The notes: a model not told the origin generated them from the sequence alone. Shown: positions 22,583 through 34,990, numbered from the stretch's first letter. The stretch: DNA of 64,000 nucleotides from Erythroxylum novogranatense (GCA_029891385.1 CM057231.1:20987300-21051299), one strand, 5' to 3'. Program-made: numbers and translations.

Positions 22583-22838
22583 TATTGGAATATATAATCA
22601 AACAAAGTGAAAAACAGAGTTAGATAGGTGAATACAGAAAAATACTGTTATTTCTGTTTTCTATACCCATCAGAATAAATATCAAATGCCTATATATAGG
22701 CTTACACAGCAACAAACTAAGCATCAAATGAGGGCCAGCTACACCCATTATTATCAACTTAACAACTTACGAAAACTACACTACAAGAAAAGTAGACCTG
22801 GTCAACAACAACTCTTGACTTTGAATCATTCTCCAATA
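22583..22838 (-). repeat. 5' LTR of the copia element
   Basis: On the minus strand it starts TATTGGAGAATG and ends TATTCCAATA, so its ends form a short inverted repeat TATTGG/CCAATA instead of TG/CA. On the plus strand, TTTCC follows it at 22839 as the target duplication. Confidence 0.92.
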
Positions 22839-22908
22839 TTTCCAATCATTCATTAATATATTTGATTTTTCTAGAAAAAGATCATCTGAATCTTCAGACG
22901 AAGAGATA

Positions 22909-24865
22909 ATGGGAAGTGAAGAGCAGAAGAAACCCAGAATTTTATGCCTCCACGGATTCAGAAACAGTGGTTCAATCCTTCAGAAGTTCATCGGAAAATT
23001 CCCAGAAAGCGTACTTCAAAGATTGGATCTTGTTTTCCTGGACGCTCCATTTCCTGCTGAAGGAAAATCTGGCGTTGAAGGTATATATGATCCTCCATAC
23101 TACGAATGGTTCCAATCCAATGAGGATTACACTGTTTACAGAAACTTTGAAGCATGTCTAGAATACATAGAAGATTACATGATAAAGCATGGACCTTTCG
23201 ATGGAGTTCTTGGTTTTTCCCAGGTGGGTTTGTGTTACATCTCTGGAGGTTTTGTGTTTCAGAATCAAATGTTCTTGCTTTTGTGTCTGATTCTTCTTTG
23301 ATTTCTTTGCATAGGGTGCGATGTTAACAGCTTCTCTGCCTGGAATTCAGAGAGACGGTGTGGGGCTTACCAGGATTCCGGCGATTAAGTTCGTGATAAT
23401 CATATCAGGGGTCAAGTTTGGAGGTTCCAAGTTTGAAACACCTGAAATGGCTGCTACTGCATTTTCAACTCCCATTGAGTTGCCCTCTCTCCACTTCACA
23501 GGTTTTTCTTAGCTAATGTTTCTTCGTCATCTGAGCAACACGTGGACTTCTTTGAGATAAAGGGATGAAGAGGATTATAATTTTTTATGAAAAGTAACTC
23601 GAGAAAATGTTTCCATTAAGATAAACTGAAGTTGTTTTATTAAAATAATTATGATTTATGAAATGTAAAAGTAATTTAATTAACACAAATTATGATCATC
23701 CTAAGTCGATACCAAAATAATATTTATGTAGAAAATATAATTTAATAGTACTATATACAAATAGTTTTGCTTTAATTTACAGATGAAGTTATTTTTGAAG
23801 TAAGAAACTTTTTTTACTATTAAATTACATTTTAAAAAGATTTAAATTTTAATTAAAAATATCAAAAGGATGGCAATGCGTTGGCCCGTGAGTTCAGACT
23901 CAAGTGTTTTCAATTAGGCTGATCCATGGGCTGTTAAGGCTCAAACAGACTCGAAACTTAATTTTTTCTAAACAAAATGGCATCATTTTATTTATAAGAG
24001 TTAAGTCTCTAATCAGTTTGGACTTGGCAGCCTAGGCTTAGAATTAATAAAAAAATGTTATTTTACACTTAATTTTTTAAAACATATTTTTAAAAAGTTG
24101 ACAAGGTCCGTCCATGGGCCAACCAATTGCCGTCCGATTGTGAAAAAATAAAAAATTTTATTTTTAAAATAATAAGTCAGCATAAATTTATTTTTTTTAT
24201 TATTTACATATCCTTTTATACTCAATGAAATAGTTCAATGTTGAGATCAAAAAATGAACATATTTCTAATATTAGAATAGGAGACTGTTAGTAGAGACAC
24301 CCCTATTAGATGCACAATGCCATTAAACTAAGTTTTTGTTTGATATTGGCATAAATTATGTCACTATATTCTTGTTTAATATATCTTGTAAATAGATTTA
24401 GCATTTTGGTTTAAACTAATCTAAAATTAATAAACAAAAGTTACATGGTTTGAATTTTAAATTGAACTTAAGTTTGGCTCAGAAATTTTTGCTTAAATAT
24501 GGGTCTTATAAGGACGACTCCAACCTGATTGCACTTGTTGCCAATATTACTTGCAAAATATTGTATCCACATTCTCTAAACACTTTTGTTACATATGATG
24601 CAGAGGAGATGGATTTTATGAAGGAAGAAGGAAAGTTGCTGATAAAATCATTTGTTGATCCTATAGTCATTCATCACTCCAAGGGGCATACTTTACCAAG
24701 ACTTGGTTAGTTTCAAATCACCCAAATTTGTCACCAAATCCTTTTTCTTTATTACAAATTATGGATCATGAGCTACGTTACTGATCAATTTATAATTAAG
24801 TTTAAGAAGGAAAGAACTTGGAAATCATGTCTTCTTTCATTGAAAAAATCCAGAAGATTTCATAA
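22909..24865 (+). CDS. FSH1/OVCA2-type serine hydrolase, four exons
   Basis: An alpha/beta-hydrolase of the FSH1 family (serine esterase-like, probably cytosolic; physiological substrate unknown). Exons: 22909-23223, 23315-23501, 24604-24705, 24807-24865. All introns are GT-AG, phases are consistent, and the total is 663 bp or 220 residues, normal for the family. The N-terminal strand and oxyanion region reads PRILCLHGFRNSG (residues 9-21). The nucleophile elbow GFSQG spans the exon 1/2 junction, with Ser104. The likely acid is Asp171 in EEMDF and the catalytic His is 196 in SKGHTLPRL. The ATG at 22909 is the first in frame and starts a typical N-terminus. I see no lesion, so the coding part looks functional. 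Its promoter does not: a copia element starts 71 bp upstream and an hAT element lies before the presumed TATA box. Intron 2 holds a MITE-like element. Exons 3 and 4 are short and were placed by family similarity and frame. Confidence 0.88.
23868..24135. mobile_element. MITE-like inverted-repeat element in intron 2
   Basis: The left end GGATGGCAATGCGTTGGCCC pairs with the complement of the right end, GGACGGCAATTGGTTGGCCC: 17 of 20 positions match. It is about 268 bp long, AT-rich inside, with no coding. I could not find a clean target duplication. It may be a small hAT-type MITE. Confidence 0.55.
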
Positions 24866-25156
24866 CAGAGGGAAGATAAGCAAAGTCCAGAATCTGATGT
24901 TGTCCTTTTTTGTTTCCCCATGTATTTTCTGAGATTCTATAGACTAGATCGTAACTTGAATTTCAAAACAACCTCTTTATTAGTCAAAGATAGTACTGCG
25001 TATTAACGAACCTTTCAGACTTCCAGTTATTAGACTTTTATTGGATTGTTTTTGTTATTGTTGTAGATTACAACTTAAATTGCTTGTGCAAACACTTATC
25101 TATTGTTTATTTTTATTTTGCATAATTTAATTTATGACAATAAAAGAAGTTATTAT
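24866..25156. other. 3' flank of the hydrolase gene
   Basis: AT-rich non-coding sequence that presumably includes the 3' untranslated region. No element termini were seen. Confidence 0.4.
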
Positions 25157-25369
25157 TGTTGACTAGAGATATTAGATTGGATTATTTCTACGTATATATT
25201 TGGGAATTAATATCTGCAGTGATCTCTTCCTATAATTGAAAGATCTCTCCCTGTAATTGGGAGCTTTGATAGCTAATAATATCTCCTAATTATTCCTAGG
25301 CCTCTTGTATATGTACCACAGAAATCTTATGTACATATATCCCAAATTAATATAAAATTGTTTTCTTCA
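25157..25369 (+). mobile_element. Short LTR (213 bp) of a copia-like element
   Basis: It begins TGTTGACTAGAG and ends TTTTCTTCA, immediately followed by TGATATCAGAGCC (25370-25382), a one-base variant of the Met-tRNA primer site. The interior contains CTTGTATATGTACC and short direct repeats (GATCTCTTCC, GATCTCTCCC). No matching 3' LTR is in the window, so only the 5' end of the element survives. Confidence 0.65.
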
Positions 25370-26113
25370 TGATATCAGAGCCAATGAAGATCTTGATATA
25401 CTGTTTGTCCCTAAAATGGGCCCCATTATTTGAGCAAATGGAGAAAGATTTGAAATTTGCATGAAACAAGTGGTCCAACAGTATTGTTTGCCCCAGGAGG
25501 GGGCCTATTTGACCTCAATCAAAAATCAAACCTTGATGAGGATTGTTTACGTACCTCTCCAGATTGCGCAAGTAAAAAAAGGACTCACATATGAGGGAAA
25601 GTGTTGAGAATACCCACATATGAGTATCTTATATCAAAAAAAGAGGGGAAAGAAGACTGATATATAAGTCTAGTAGACTATTCCACTTATTTTCAATTGA
25701 TTTTAGGATAGAATCTCATTTGAACTTGTGTAGTCTAACTTTCCTCCTCGTACGGGATCGTCAATTATAACTTACATGATAATTTCCAAACATGTTAAGA
25801 TGTTTAACTAAATTTGATAATAGTGAGACTTTAAAGAGAAAGTTTGATCTTTGAAATTGCATCGCAAGTCTGATTTGTTTACTACAATTTCCATATTTAA
25901 ATTGTTTTCAAAATATGCAATTCATGTAGGAAAAGCTAATTGCATTATATACTAAAAATAGGCTGATTTTGTTATCTATAGACATCAGGAATAATTAGTG
26001 ATAGTCTGTCAAATTTATGTATTTTTAGCAAATTTTATAGTAAATCGACATAAATGATGAATTTGATATAAAAAATATTTATAAATTTAATTATCTCTAT
26101 TGACATATTTATG
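25370..26113 (+). other. Primer site, leader remnant and a second LTR-like fragment
   Basis: After the primer site at 25370-25382 there is about 200 bp of leader-like sequence (CCCCAGGAGGGGGCC). At 25602 a second LTR-like start, TGTTGAGAATACCCACATAT, is followed by a TATA-like TATATAAG (about 25660) and a possible end before 25740. The rest is AT-rich. No reading frame is preserved. Confidence 0.4.
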
Positions 26114-27303
26114 GTGGTGTACTTCGATGAAATTCTAATATACAATCAGATAGAGGAGGAGTATATAGCCCATTTACGGGAAGTCTTGATAGCACTGTAG
26201 AAGAATAAATTCTACGCTAATATGAAGAAGTGCAGTTTCATGACAAACAGACTGCTATTTCTAGGATATATCATTGGAGCAAACAGTATTAGAGTTGATG
26301 AAGAGAAAGTATGAGCTATAAAGGAGCGCCCTACCCCCAAAACAATAGTAGAAGTGATGAGTTTCCATAGGCTGACTATATTCTTAGGTGATTTATAAAG
26401 AACATTAGTAGCATTGCAGCTCTTATTATAGAGTGCCTAAAGAAAGGGACATTTTAGTGAGGAGAAGAAGTTGAGACTAGTTTTGCTTTGTTGAAAGAAA
26501 AACTATGCACTGCTCTTAGCATTACCAAACTTTAAGGCCTTGTTTAAAGTTGAATGTGATGCTTGTGGTGTGGGGATAGGTGTTGTGTTGTCCTAACGGA
26601 AGAAGCCTGTAGTGTTTTCAGCAAAAACTCAGCGATGCTAAGCGTAGGTGGGCCACGTATAACCAAGAGTTTTTCTCGATGGTTCGTGCATTGAAGACAT
26701 GGTAGCACTACCTAATCAGTAAGGAATTTTTGTTGTATACAAATCATAATGTCCTGAAATATTTAAAGAGCCAGAAGAAAATTGATATAGGTATGCATGT
26801 TATGTGGACCCAGTTCCTAAAGAAGTTCACCTTCACATTGAAGCATAAAGCTGGCACGCAGAATAAAGTGGCTGATGCATTAAAAAGGCGTGCTAACCTG
26901 CTTGTCACCATGAGTCAAGATGTTATGGGGTTCAAAATTGTGAAGAGTTTGTATGCCACTGATGAAGAATTTCAGAGAGTATGGAAAAACTGTGTAAATA
27001 AACGCACTGATGGTGACTTTCACGTCCATGATGGATTTCTTATGAAAGGAAATCAACTAGGCATTCCTAAAACTTTCTTAAAGGAGAAGTTGGTTCGCGA
27101 TCTACATGGAGGAGGTCTTTCTGGTCATCTAGGCATGACAAGACCTATGTTGCAATTAAGGAGAGATATTATTAGCCCCACGTGCAAAGGGATATGATGC
27201 ATCTTATGGAGAGGTGTTATATGTGCCAGACAACAAAGGGTCAATCTCATAATACTAGCTATATACCCCTCTACCTATTCTAGAGAATATTTGGGAGGAT
27301 TTA
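26114..27303 (+). pseudogene. L0: Ty3/gypsy RT, RNase H and integrase N-terminus, left part
   Basis: The RT catalytic block is at 26114-26131 and reads VVYFDE, with Glu in place of the second Asp. It is followed by KCSFMTNRLLFLGYI and RVDEEKV in a frame with stops. RNase H remnants lie at 26540-26720. From 26730 a frame is open: LLYTNHNVLKYL, HKAGTQNKVADAL, GFLMKGNQLGIPK and DLHGGGLSGHLGMTRPM, which is the integrase H2C2 zinc region. The Cys pair follows at about 27217-27230. The sequence is cut at 27303, within the phrase IWEDL that precedes the integrase core, by element L1. The 5' part of pol and gag is absent. The family is a Ty3/gypsy, probably a chromovirus. Confidence 0.85.
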
Positions 27304-27883
27304 TGTAAAACCTTGAACTTTCCCTTCTATTGGTTTATATATTTTATTATGGGTGAATAGTATTTCTAGATGAATAGTAAACTTAGCTAAACAATATTTC
27401 CACTTAAATAGGAATTTTGAGGACCCAATCCCCAAAAAAATGTACAAATACCCAGAATAGGTATTAGAGTCAAATGACATTGAAACGGATCGAAAATAAG
27501 TCTAATCAGATGAATTTTGGGAATTTTATAAGTTTTGGAAAAAAATACCCTTTTTGGAAAATAATGGGTATTAATGATTTAAAACCCATTCAAAATTTTT
27601 AAGGCATCTAATTACTAAGTATTGATCCTAATTAAAGTATCCCATGGTCAATTTGGTGGTGAGATGGCGGTGGAATATTTTTAATCTAGTTTATAGATGT
27701 ATTAATCCATGAAAGGGCGAATTGCTCTTTTTATATAAATGGAGCTAATTAAATTTTTTTTAAATAACTCACATTTATTGTCCAATTATAAGACTCCATA
27801 TGGTTTAAGAAACATTAAATTAGATGATGATGAGTCATTTAAGATGTTAATAAGAAAATGACATGTGTAATGTATTAAAGTAG

Positions 27884-27890
27884 TATAAAA
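27884..27890 (+). promoter_or_regulatory. LTR promoter TATA box of L1
   Basis: TATAAAA followed by a purine-rich GAAGAGAGAAAGAGGGAG stretch, the usual look of a plant gypsy LTR transcription start region. The upstream 580 bp would be U3. Confidence 0.55.
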
Positions 27891-28779
27891 AGGCAAAAGA
27901 AGACAAAGAAGAGAGAAAGAGGGAGAATTCGTCCAAGGAGAAGAGGAAGAAGAGAGGTGCGATTTTTGGTAGATTTGGAGTAGAAATTAAAGAAATCTTG
28001 AACTAGGATTGGTGGTAAGTTTCCTAGCTTAAATTTCTAATTTTTATGGGTTTTCTTGAGTGAGATGGATGTGTTTAATATCAATGTTTTCTTGGTATTA
28101 CTATGATGTTTCTTTGTATAGAATTAGTTGAATATGACAAGAGAGGAAAGTGTAGTGGAATTCTGTCTTAGGTTAACTTAACCCAGTCCTAATTTTTTAG
28201 CTATAACTCGGTCGACAGATCTTCAAATTGGGTGATTCCAATTGAAGCTGAAACCTAAGACATAGTACTAAACATCTCTAGAAGATATCTAGACCTAATT
28301 CAGGATGAATGATATTGAAATTTGAGATCGAAAGTGGTAACCTGATCTACCCCTGTGTTGAAACAATTTATGGTATTTGGTACATTTATCATGATTTAGA
28401 AGTTGGAATGGTTTTATTTTCTATGATGTAAAAACTATATACATAGGGGAATAAATATATAGAAGACCTTAAAACTAATTTGAACGTTTACTATGTGAAA
28501 ATTAAGGAACAAGTGGAGGTATGGATTCTGGACATAGGTCATAACCGTGACTCATCATACATGGTTGTGATATGGTGAATTAAATTGGGTGTGATTGTTT
28601 TTTAAAGGAATTAGTAAGTTATAATAGTAAGTTAGGTTGGATAAAGTATGTTACTTAAGTGACTTTTGAAGTTAGATTTGAAAACGATGACCAATAGGTT
28701 ATCTTAAAGAAGTAAACAGAAGTAACCTGAATATATAGTTTTAATGTCATATTTCCTAATTTGAAAATAAACGCCTTAT

Positions 28780-31700
28780 TGTAGCGCCCCCTTACAACAG
28801 GGTATGCACCGGGACACCCGAAGGTCATTCCGGCACATATCCTACGATGAGGGCACGCTACGTTCGATCACTACATCCCTTTCTATGGCATGGTAACATA
28901 ATTCAAGAACAAAGCATCATAAGAAGATCACAATATTTTAAAACCAACTTTCTTTTTCCTCATTACATTTCACAAAAATCAAGGTCTACATTGTTCCGAC
29001 CACAATATCCGATGTACATCATCGAAAAACCTAATACAATAAGTACTACGAGAATGAGGAAAGTGTATCAAAATTTATTTAAACCATCCAAAAGAACCCC
29101 AATGGCCAGACCTTTGAGCCATAACTTCAATCTCCAATCGCAATCTACTCAATAGAAGATCCTCTTTAACAACCAGAGTCGCCTCTCGGTCCGAAAAGAC
29201 AACGTTGTAATTTTGGTGAGTTTTATAACTCAATGAGGTAACCATCATCGATGGTTCACTCAATTCACGATCAAAGCATCGCATATAACACAACGCCACT
29301 TCATTACATATTCACAATGTATCACACTATCGCATATAACATAATATTCACTTCATCGCATATTCACAATGTATCACATTGTTCAAATAAAACACACATC
29401 AATTATTATTGGCAATGCATGAGACTCACTTTCGTTTATTATTGTCGTTATGACCGAAAGTGCCTTTTCCACCTCACCCTTTACGGATGTCAAGCTTAGT
29501 CGAATAACGCCTCATATCTCTTCGTGAGATATCGGGGACGATGCGCTTTCGAGCAAGGCTCTATTCACATTTTGAGCTTTTAGCTCCTTATCCCAGCAAC
29601 TCCAATCATAACTTCCTTTATCTTTCATGCATACATGTAATGAATGTTTCACATATCATAATCTCAGTCAATTACATGGATGCACATTCACGTTTTGATC
29701 ACATTTATCATCGGACCTTAGTCCGACATTCATTAAAAATGCTTAGCACACTTTGCATTCACATGCACATTCACAATTTTCGCATGTTTGAAGCACTTAA
29801 ATAACTCATTTAAAACATATTCTAAAGCAAACAATTAATTGAGCAAAACTGTCTAGGTTACTCACAAGTTTCTCCCGGTTAATGCTCGAAGATCCAAAGA
29901 ACGCCCGGAGGTCGACGCTCCAATGGCTCCTCAGATAACAAATAACATATACATATATCACAATTTGAACAATCATAAGTGTTTAATAATGCATATGAAT
30001 GAGATGAAATATGTACAATGCATATTCATAACTATCCCGGGTATCAATCCATCAATTTCTTCACAAGACGCTCAACTATCAAAACTCACTTAATTAGCCT
30101 CATTCTATGGATTTAACCTCCATAAACCATTTGAATCCAATCTCATAATCCAATGAACCATTTCAGATCTTTCTCCAAAATAAGTATTATATCCGACTTC
30201 CATCCAGAGATTGAACACCTTAGATCAGATCAAGATTCAGCTCTTCATATAATTTGTAGCCTATTACTCTAGTTCACTACAAATCAAGAATTACCTCAAT
30301 TGGAATCCTATAGACCAAGATGTCATCAAAATACTAAAATACATTCAGTAAAATATCCAATTCATACTCCTTCCATCGTACCCTTACTTGATTCAATCAC
30401 CATTTCGATATAAAACCAAAGACCATAACTTTTGTGGAGAGATAAATAAATGTTTTAGAATCCAATGCTTGAAAATCAGGTCATTTGGAGTCTAGAGAAA
30501 ATTTATGACCAAAAAGTACAATCTGTTGTTTTTGTTTTTCTCTGCGTCTGCGTCTCGGTTCTCCGCTCTCGTCTCAGATCTTTGCATCTGCGTCTCGGTC
30601 TGCGTCTCGGTTTAAGGCGTCTCCGTCTCGATCTTTGCATTTGCGTCTCGCCTCTGCGTCTCCATCTCAGTCTCTGCGTCTGCGTCTCAGTTTCTGCGTC
30701 TCCATCTCAGTCTCTGCGTCTGCGTCTCAGTTTTTGCGTCTTCGTCTCAGTCTTTGCGTCTGCGTCTCCATCTCAGTCTCTGCGTCTGCGTCTCAGTTTC
30801 TGCGTCTCCGTCTCAGTCTCTGCGTCTGGAACGTATCCACTTAAAAAGATCATAACTTTTGACTCCGATATCCAAATTTTACCAACTTTATACCGTTGGA
30901 AAGCTAAAAGAAAGATCTACAACTTTTCAGAAGAAAATTTTGCCAGAATCTATCTAAATCAGGTCCAAATTTCCTCCCGAAGTTGGAACACGAATTTTCG
31001 CTCAACTCTCAACATCCTACACCCAGTTCTCAACTTCGTGACAACTTTTGAGACTCTTAGAGACAGAAATGAAATTCAATGTCTTCATACGAATTGTAGC
31101 CATATATTCCTAGTTTACTCCGAATCAAGAATGATCTTATTTAGACAACCACAAAAAATGTTATGGTCAAAATACTGAAACATGCTCAGTGAGAAATTTT
31201 CCAGATTTTCTAACTTTCAACACTTTACGTCACCAAACACCAAAAGTTTTCTCAAAAACTAAATTAACACTATAACTGAATTTATTTCTCCCCAACTAAC
31301 CAGTATTTAAGAACAAACACATTAAGTACATTTTTCATGCAGATGACAGTAATCTATCAACTTTATTTCATAAACCCCTAACAGTGAGGGATTTCTCTAA
31401 CACTTACCTGCTGAAATCTCCAAAATCTTCAAGCCCTAAATTCCACACGTTTTCAGACTTCATTTGAGTGAAATGATTAGCTTCTGGTTTTCCTTAGAAT
31501 AGATGACACACATGGCAAAGTAAGGTTGGTGAAAGAAAGGAAGAACACAAGAGTCCCTTAGAAGATATTTTGCTGGAAAATTCTGTGTTTCGAAGAGAGA
31601 AGTTTTAGAAAGATGAGAATAAAGAAGGGACTTGGACAAGACTTAACCTGCCAACTCTCAAGGAATAGTGACCTACTTCTAGCTAGAGTACAAGGTCTAA

Positions 31701-32157
31701 GTGACACATGTCACTTTCTAAATGATTAAACCCTAACTTAGTTTCTTTGGAAACTAACTCCATTTAGTTCCCCTCTTTCCAATACAACAATCATCTTTAC
31801 AACCCAACTATCTCCAAATCTTTATTTAATTTATTTCTTGTTCCCTACTATAAATATATCTCTCTCAATACTCCATAACTTCACCAACACATACAAATAC
31901 AATAAATTCCACTAAAATTCAAAACATCAAGATCTCACTAACCCATAAAATTTTCAATATAATAACATTCAAGATTCTCAAATCATTCCAATTATACCCG
32001 AAATTATTCATGAATGCATGTACAAGTATTTTCATGTGCAACAATCAAGTCTAAGTATGTAGCAAGTTATGCATGAACATGTAGAATACTTTCCTAACTC
32101 TCATTAGTCACTCACATTTACCATCCTACCCCTTTCCACTAGTAATGGGATGTTACA
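28780..32157 (-). repeat. 3' LTR of L2, uninterrupted
   Basis: 3378 bp ending TGTTACA at 32157. It pairs with the segments 36745-37993, 52033-53843 and 58197-58493 of the other LTR. It includes a short tandem block near 29275-29385 (TATTCACAATGTATCACA twice) and the CGTCTC minisatellite at 30541-30828. Open frames inside the minisatellite are by-products of its composition. Confidence 0.93.
30541..30828. repeat. 20-bp minisatellite, left LTR of L2
   Basis: Units such as TCTCTGCGTCTGCGTCTCAG alternate with TTTCTGCGTCTCCATCTCAG, giving a 20-bp period with a 40-bp higher-order alternation. The first 100 bp are less regular. The unit contains CGTCTC. Because 20 is not a multiple of 3, an open frame repeats every 60 bp, producing a Leu/Arg/Val/Ser-rich pseudo-peptide. 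Confidence 0.9.
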
Positions 32158-32175
32158 ACTCTCCCCTCCTTAAAG
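32158..32175 (-). other. Polypurine tract of L2
   Basis: On the minus strand CTTTAAGGAGGGGAGAGT ends directly at the LTR start TGTAACATCCC. It is preceded by GAGGACGAAATT, a conserved chromovirus phrase. Confidence 0.88.
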
Positions 32176-34990
32176 AAATTTCGTCCTCAAATTCTTACCG
32201 CTGCTCGAATAGGTGGGGATATTGTCTCCTCATATGCTCCTCTCGCTCCTATGTTGCTTCTTCAATGTGGTTCCTCCAAAGGACTTTTACCAATGGAACA
32301 ACCTTGTTCTCAACCGCTTAATCCGTGATCCCACAATCTTGATCGGCTCCTCAACATAGCTTAAGTTACTAGCAACCTCGATCTCCCGAAATTTGGTATC
32401 ACATGTGTCGATCCGATCGGTATCTTGAGCATACTCACATGGAACACATTATGCAATTAAGACATCTCATTTGGTAAAGCCAACTTATAGGCCAAAGGTC
32501 CCATCCTCTCAATGATCTCATAAGGACCCGATGTACCTAGGGCTCAACTTGCCCTTTTTACCAAATCTCAAAACTCCCCTCCAGGGTGACACTCTCAAAA
32601 ATACTCTATCTCCTACACTGTACTCTATATCACGTCGATGTTGATCCACATAACTCTTTTGTCTATCCTGAGCCACTTTGATTCGGCTTCGGATCGACTT
32701 CACCTTATCCACTGTGTCCTGTATCAACTCTGGGCCTTCCATCATTCTCAAGCCCTCTTCATCCCAATACAATGACGACCGACACTTCCTACCGTACAGT
32801 GCCTCATACGGTGCCATTCGATACTACTGTGGTAGTGGTTGTTGTAGTAAACTCAATCAATGCCATATATTGATCCCAAGCTCCTCTAAACTCCAATACA
32901 CAAGCCCCGAGCATATCCTCAGCAGCTTTAATTGTCCTTTCACTCGTCCATCTGTTTGAGGATGAAACTTATCTTGAAGTTCAATTTAGTTCCATGGCGA
33001 CAAGCAACCTCTTCCAAAATCTCGAAGTGAATCTAGGATCTCATTCGATACTATGGACACCGGCACTCCATGCAGTCTCTCACCACCTCATTCACATACT
33101 CTTGGGCAATAACCGATCAGTGAGTTATTCTCTCTCACTTTGGTAAAAATGGGCCGATTTAGTCAACCGGTCTACTATGACCTAAATAGCATCATCTTTG
33201 CGCGAGTCTTAGGCAAACTCATGATGAAGTCCATAGTGATCCGTTCCCATTTCCACTCCGGAATGGGCAATGAATTTAACTTCCCTACTGGAGCCTGGTG
33301 CTCTGCCTTCACTTGCTGACATGTCATACATCTTGACATGTACCCAGCTACTTGCTTTTTCATTCCAGGCCACCAAAAATGTTGTTTCAATGTGTTATAC
33401 ATCTTGGTAGTACCAGGATGCATAGCATAGGCGGCCATATGAGCTTCCTCAAGGATCTCCTTCCTCAAATCATCCACATTAGGTACACATAGCCTATGTC
33501 TCAACCACAAAGTCTCATCTCTCAACTCAAACTCGGACTCGGATTTGCCCTCACTTTATCTATAAGCTTTACTATATCGGGATCTTTGTTACAGCTTTTT
33601 CTAATTCTATCATGTAGCATTGGCCTCAACTTCAAAGTAGCAACTAGTGCCTCATCTTGCTCCAGTTTTAACTCTACATTTAGAGCTCTCAAATGAATCG
33701 ATTAGGTAACCTCGATAATCGAATCGAAATTGTCTAGCATTAGACTTCCCGCCAAAGCATCTCGCCACCACATTAGCTTTTCCCGGGTGGTACTCGATAA
33801 GACAATCATAATCTTTAATAACTCAATCCACCTCCTTTCCTCAAGTTTAGCTCCTTCGACCCATCAAGTATTTCTGACTCGATGATCAATATATATCTGG
33901 AAAGTCTCCCCATACAAATAATGTCTCCAAATCTTTAGAGAAAGACAATTGCAGCCTAGCTCTAAATCATGTACCGGATAATTGATCTCGTGAGACCTTA
34001 ATTGTCTCGATGCATAAAGCGATCACCTTACCATGCTGCATCAGTACACATCCCAAACCTTGATGTGAAACATCACTATATACCACATATCCTCCAATCC
34101 CTGATGGAATAGTCAACACCGGTGTGGTAGTCAGCCGATGTTTCAACTCCTCAAAGCTCTTCCGACACTCCTCACCCATCTCAACACTACATTCTTCCTC
34201 GAAGTTTCATCGAGGGCCGAGATCAGGAAAACCCTCGACAAATCTTGATAATATCCGCTAATCCTAGGAAGCTTGGGATCTCGGGCACATTTCGAAGCTT
34301 CCCAATTCATAATCGCCTCTACCTTCTTTGGATCTACCAGTATGCCATCTCCGATTATTATATGTCCCGTAAATACAACTTGATCTAACCAAAATTCACA
34401 CTTACTAAATTTGGCATACAATTGTTTCTCTCTCATAATCAGAAGATCACTCAAATGCTCAAGATGCTCCTTTCTACTCTTTGAATACACCAAGATATCG
34501 TCAATGAATACAATTACAAATCGATCCAGTGAGGCTGGAACACCTTATTCATCAAGGCCATAAAAGCCGTCAGGCATTAGTTAACCCAAACAAGATCACT
34601 AGAACTCATAGTACTCCATACCGCTCACGAATGCACTCTTGGGTATATCGACCTCCGCTATCTTCAACTGGTAATACCTTTATCTCGGATCTAGCTTAGT
34701 AAATACCCGAGCTCCACTCTGAATCGGGTCAAGCAAGTCATCAATTCTAGGCAACGGATACTTGTTCTTCATCTTGGAATTAAAATTGCCTTATAATCGA
34801 TGCATAACCTCAAAGTCCCATCCTTCTTCTTCACAAACAACACTTTGGTGCTCCCCGAGGTGAAACACTGGGCCTTATGAAACCCTTTTCCAACAACTTC
34901 AGCAATCGAAGCCAGCTCCTTCAGCCCACAAAGCCATCTATATGGGGAATGGATATAGAGCAAAGACTTGGAACCGAGATCAATTGTGCG
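32176..34990 (-). pseudogene. L2 pol: RT, RNase H, integrase with chromodomain
   Basis: Read on the minus strand. RT: GSTKVLFVKKKDGTLRLCIDY (about 34790-34870), catalytic FIDDILVYSKSR near 34480-34510, then FSKCEFWLDQVVFTGHII. RNase H: TIPSGIGGYVVYSDVSHQGLGCVL. Integrase zinc region: MHPGTTKMYNTLKQHFWWPG with CMTCQQVKAEHQAP, and the first catalytic Asp in ITMDFIMSLP. Integrase C-terminal part: PYEALYGRKCRSSLYW, QKSYVDQHRRDIEYSVGD. The chromodomain tail EREEHMRRQYPHLFEQR lies at about 32195-32248, preceded by a TAG at 32249-32251 where the family has Trp. Multiple frameshifts separate these blocks, and the integrase core between 33170 and 32820 is degraded. A chromodomain normally directs insertion to particular chromatin. 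Confidence 0.9.

Larger units (their letters stand above)
18114..22838 (-). mobile_element. Ty1-copia retrotransposon, complete but inactivated
   Basis: Two LTRs of about 252 and 256 bp flank 4.2 kb of gag-pol on the minus strand. The domain order gag, integrase, RT, RNase H is diagnostic of copia. The flanks TTTCG and TTTCC form a 5-bp target duplication with one mismatch. The primer site lies at 22567-22578. The element sits 70 bp upstream of the hydrolase ATG in the opposite orientation. It looks fairly young: the LTRs are nearly identical by eye and gag-pol has only about nine lesions. Confidence 0.92.

Noticed and set aside
24450..24603. Start of the open frame preceding the third hydrolase exon
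   Set aside because: The frame is open upstream of 24604, but its residues do not match the family and the CAG acceptor at 24601-24603 gives the correct phase, so this part is intron.
25157..27303. The 213-bp LTR at 25157 as the 5' LTR of L0
   Set aside because: The interval to the RT block is only 0.7 kb, with no gag or protease, and such short LTRs with this primer site are more typical of copia than of this gypsy type.
30541..30828. Possible CRISPR-like repeat array
   Set aside because: The units are contiguous 20-mers without unique spacers, inside a plant LTR.
30465..31178. A 237-residue open frame over the L2 minisatellite
   Set aside because: Its Leu/Arg/Val/Ser-rich peptide simply repeats the 20-bp minisatellite every 60 bp, and a similar frame exists at 52549-52945 in the other LTR. 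There is no protein motif.
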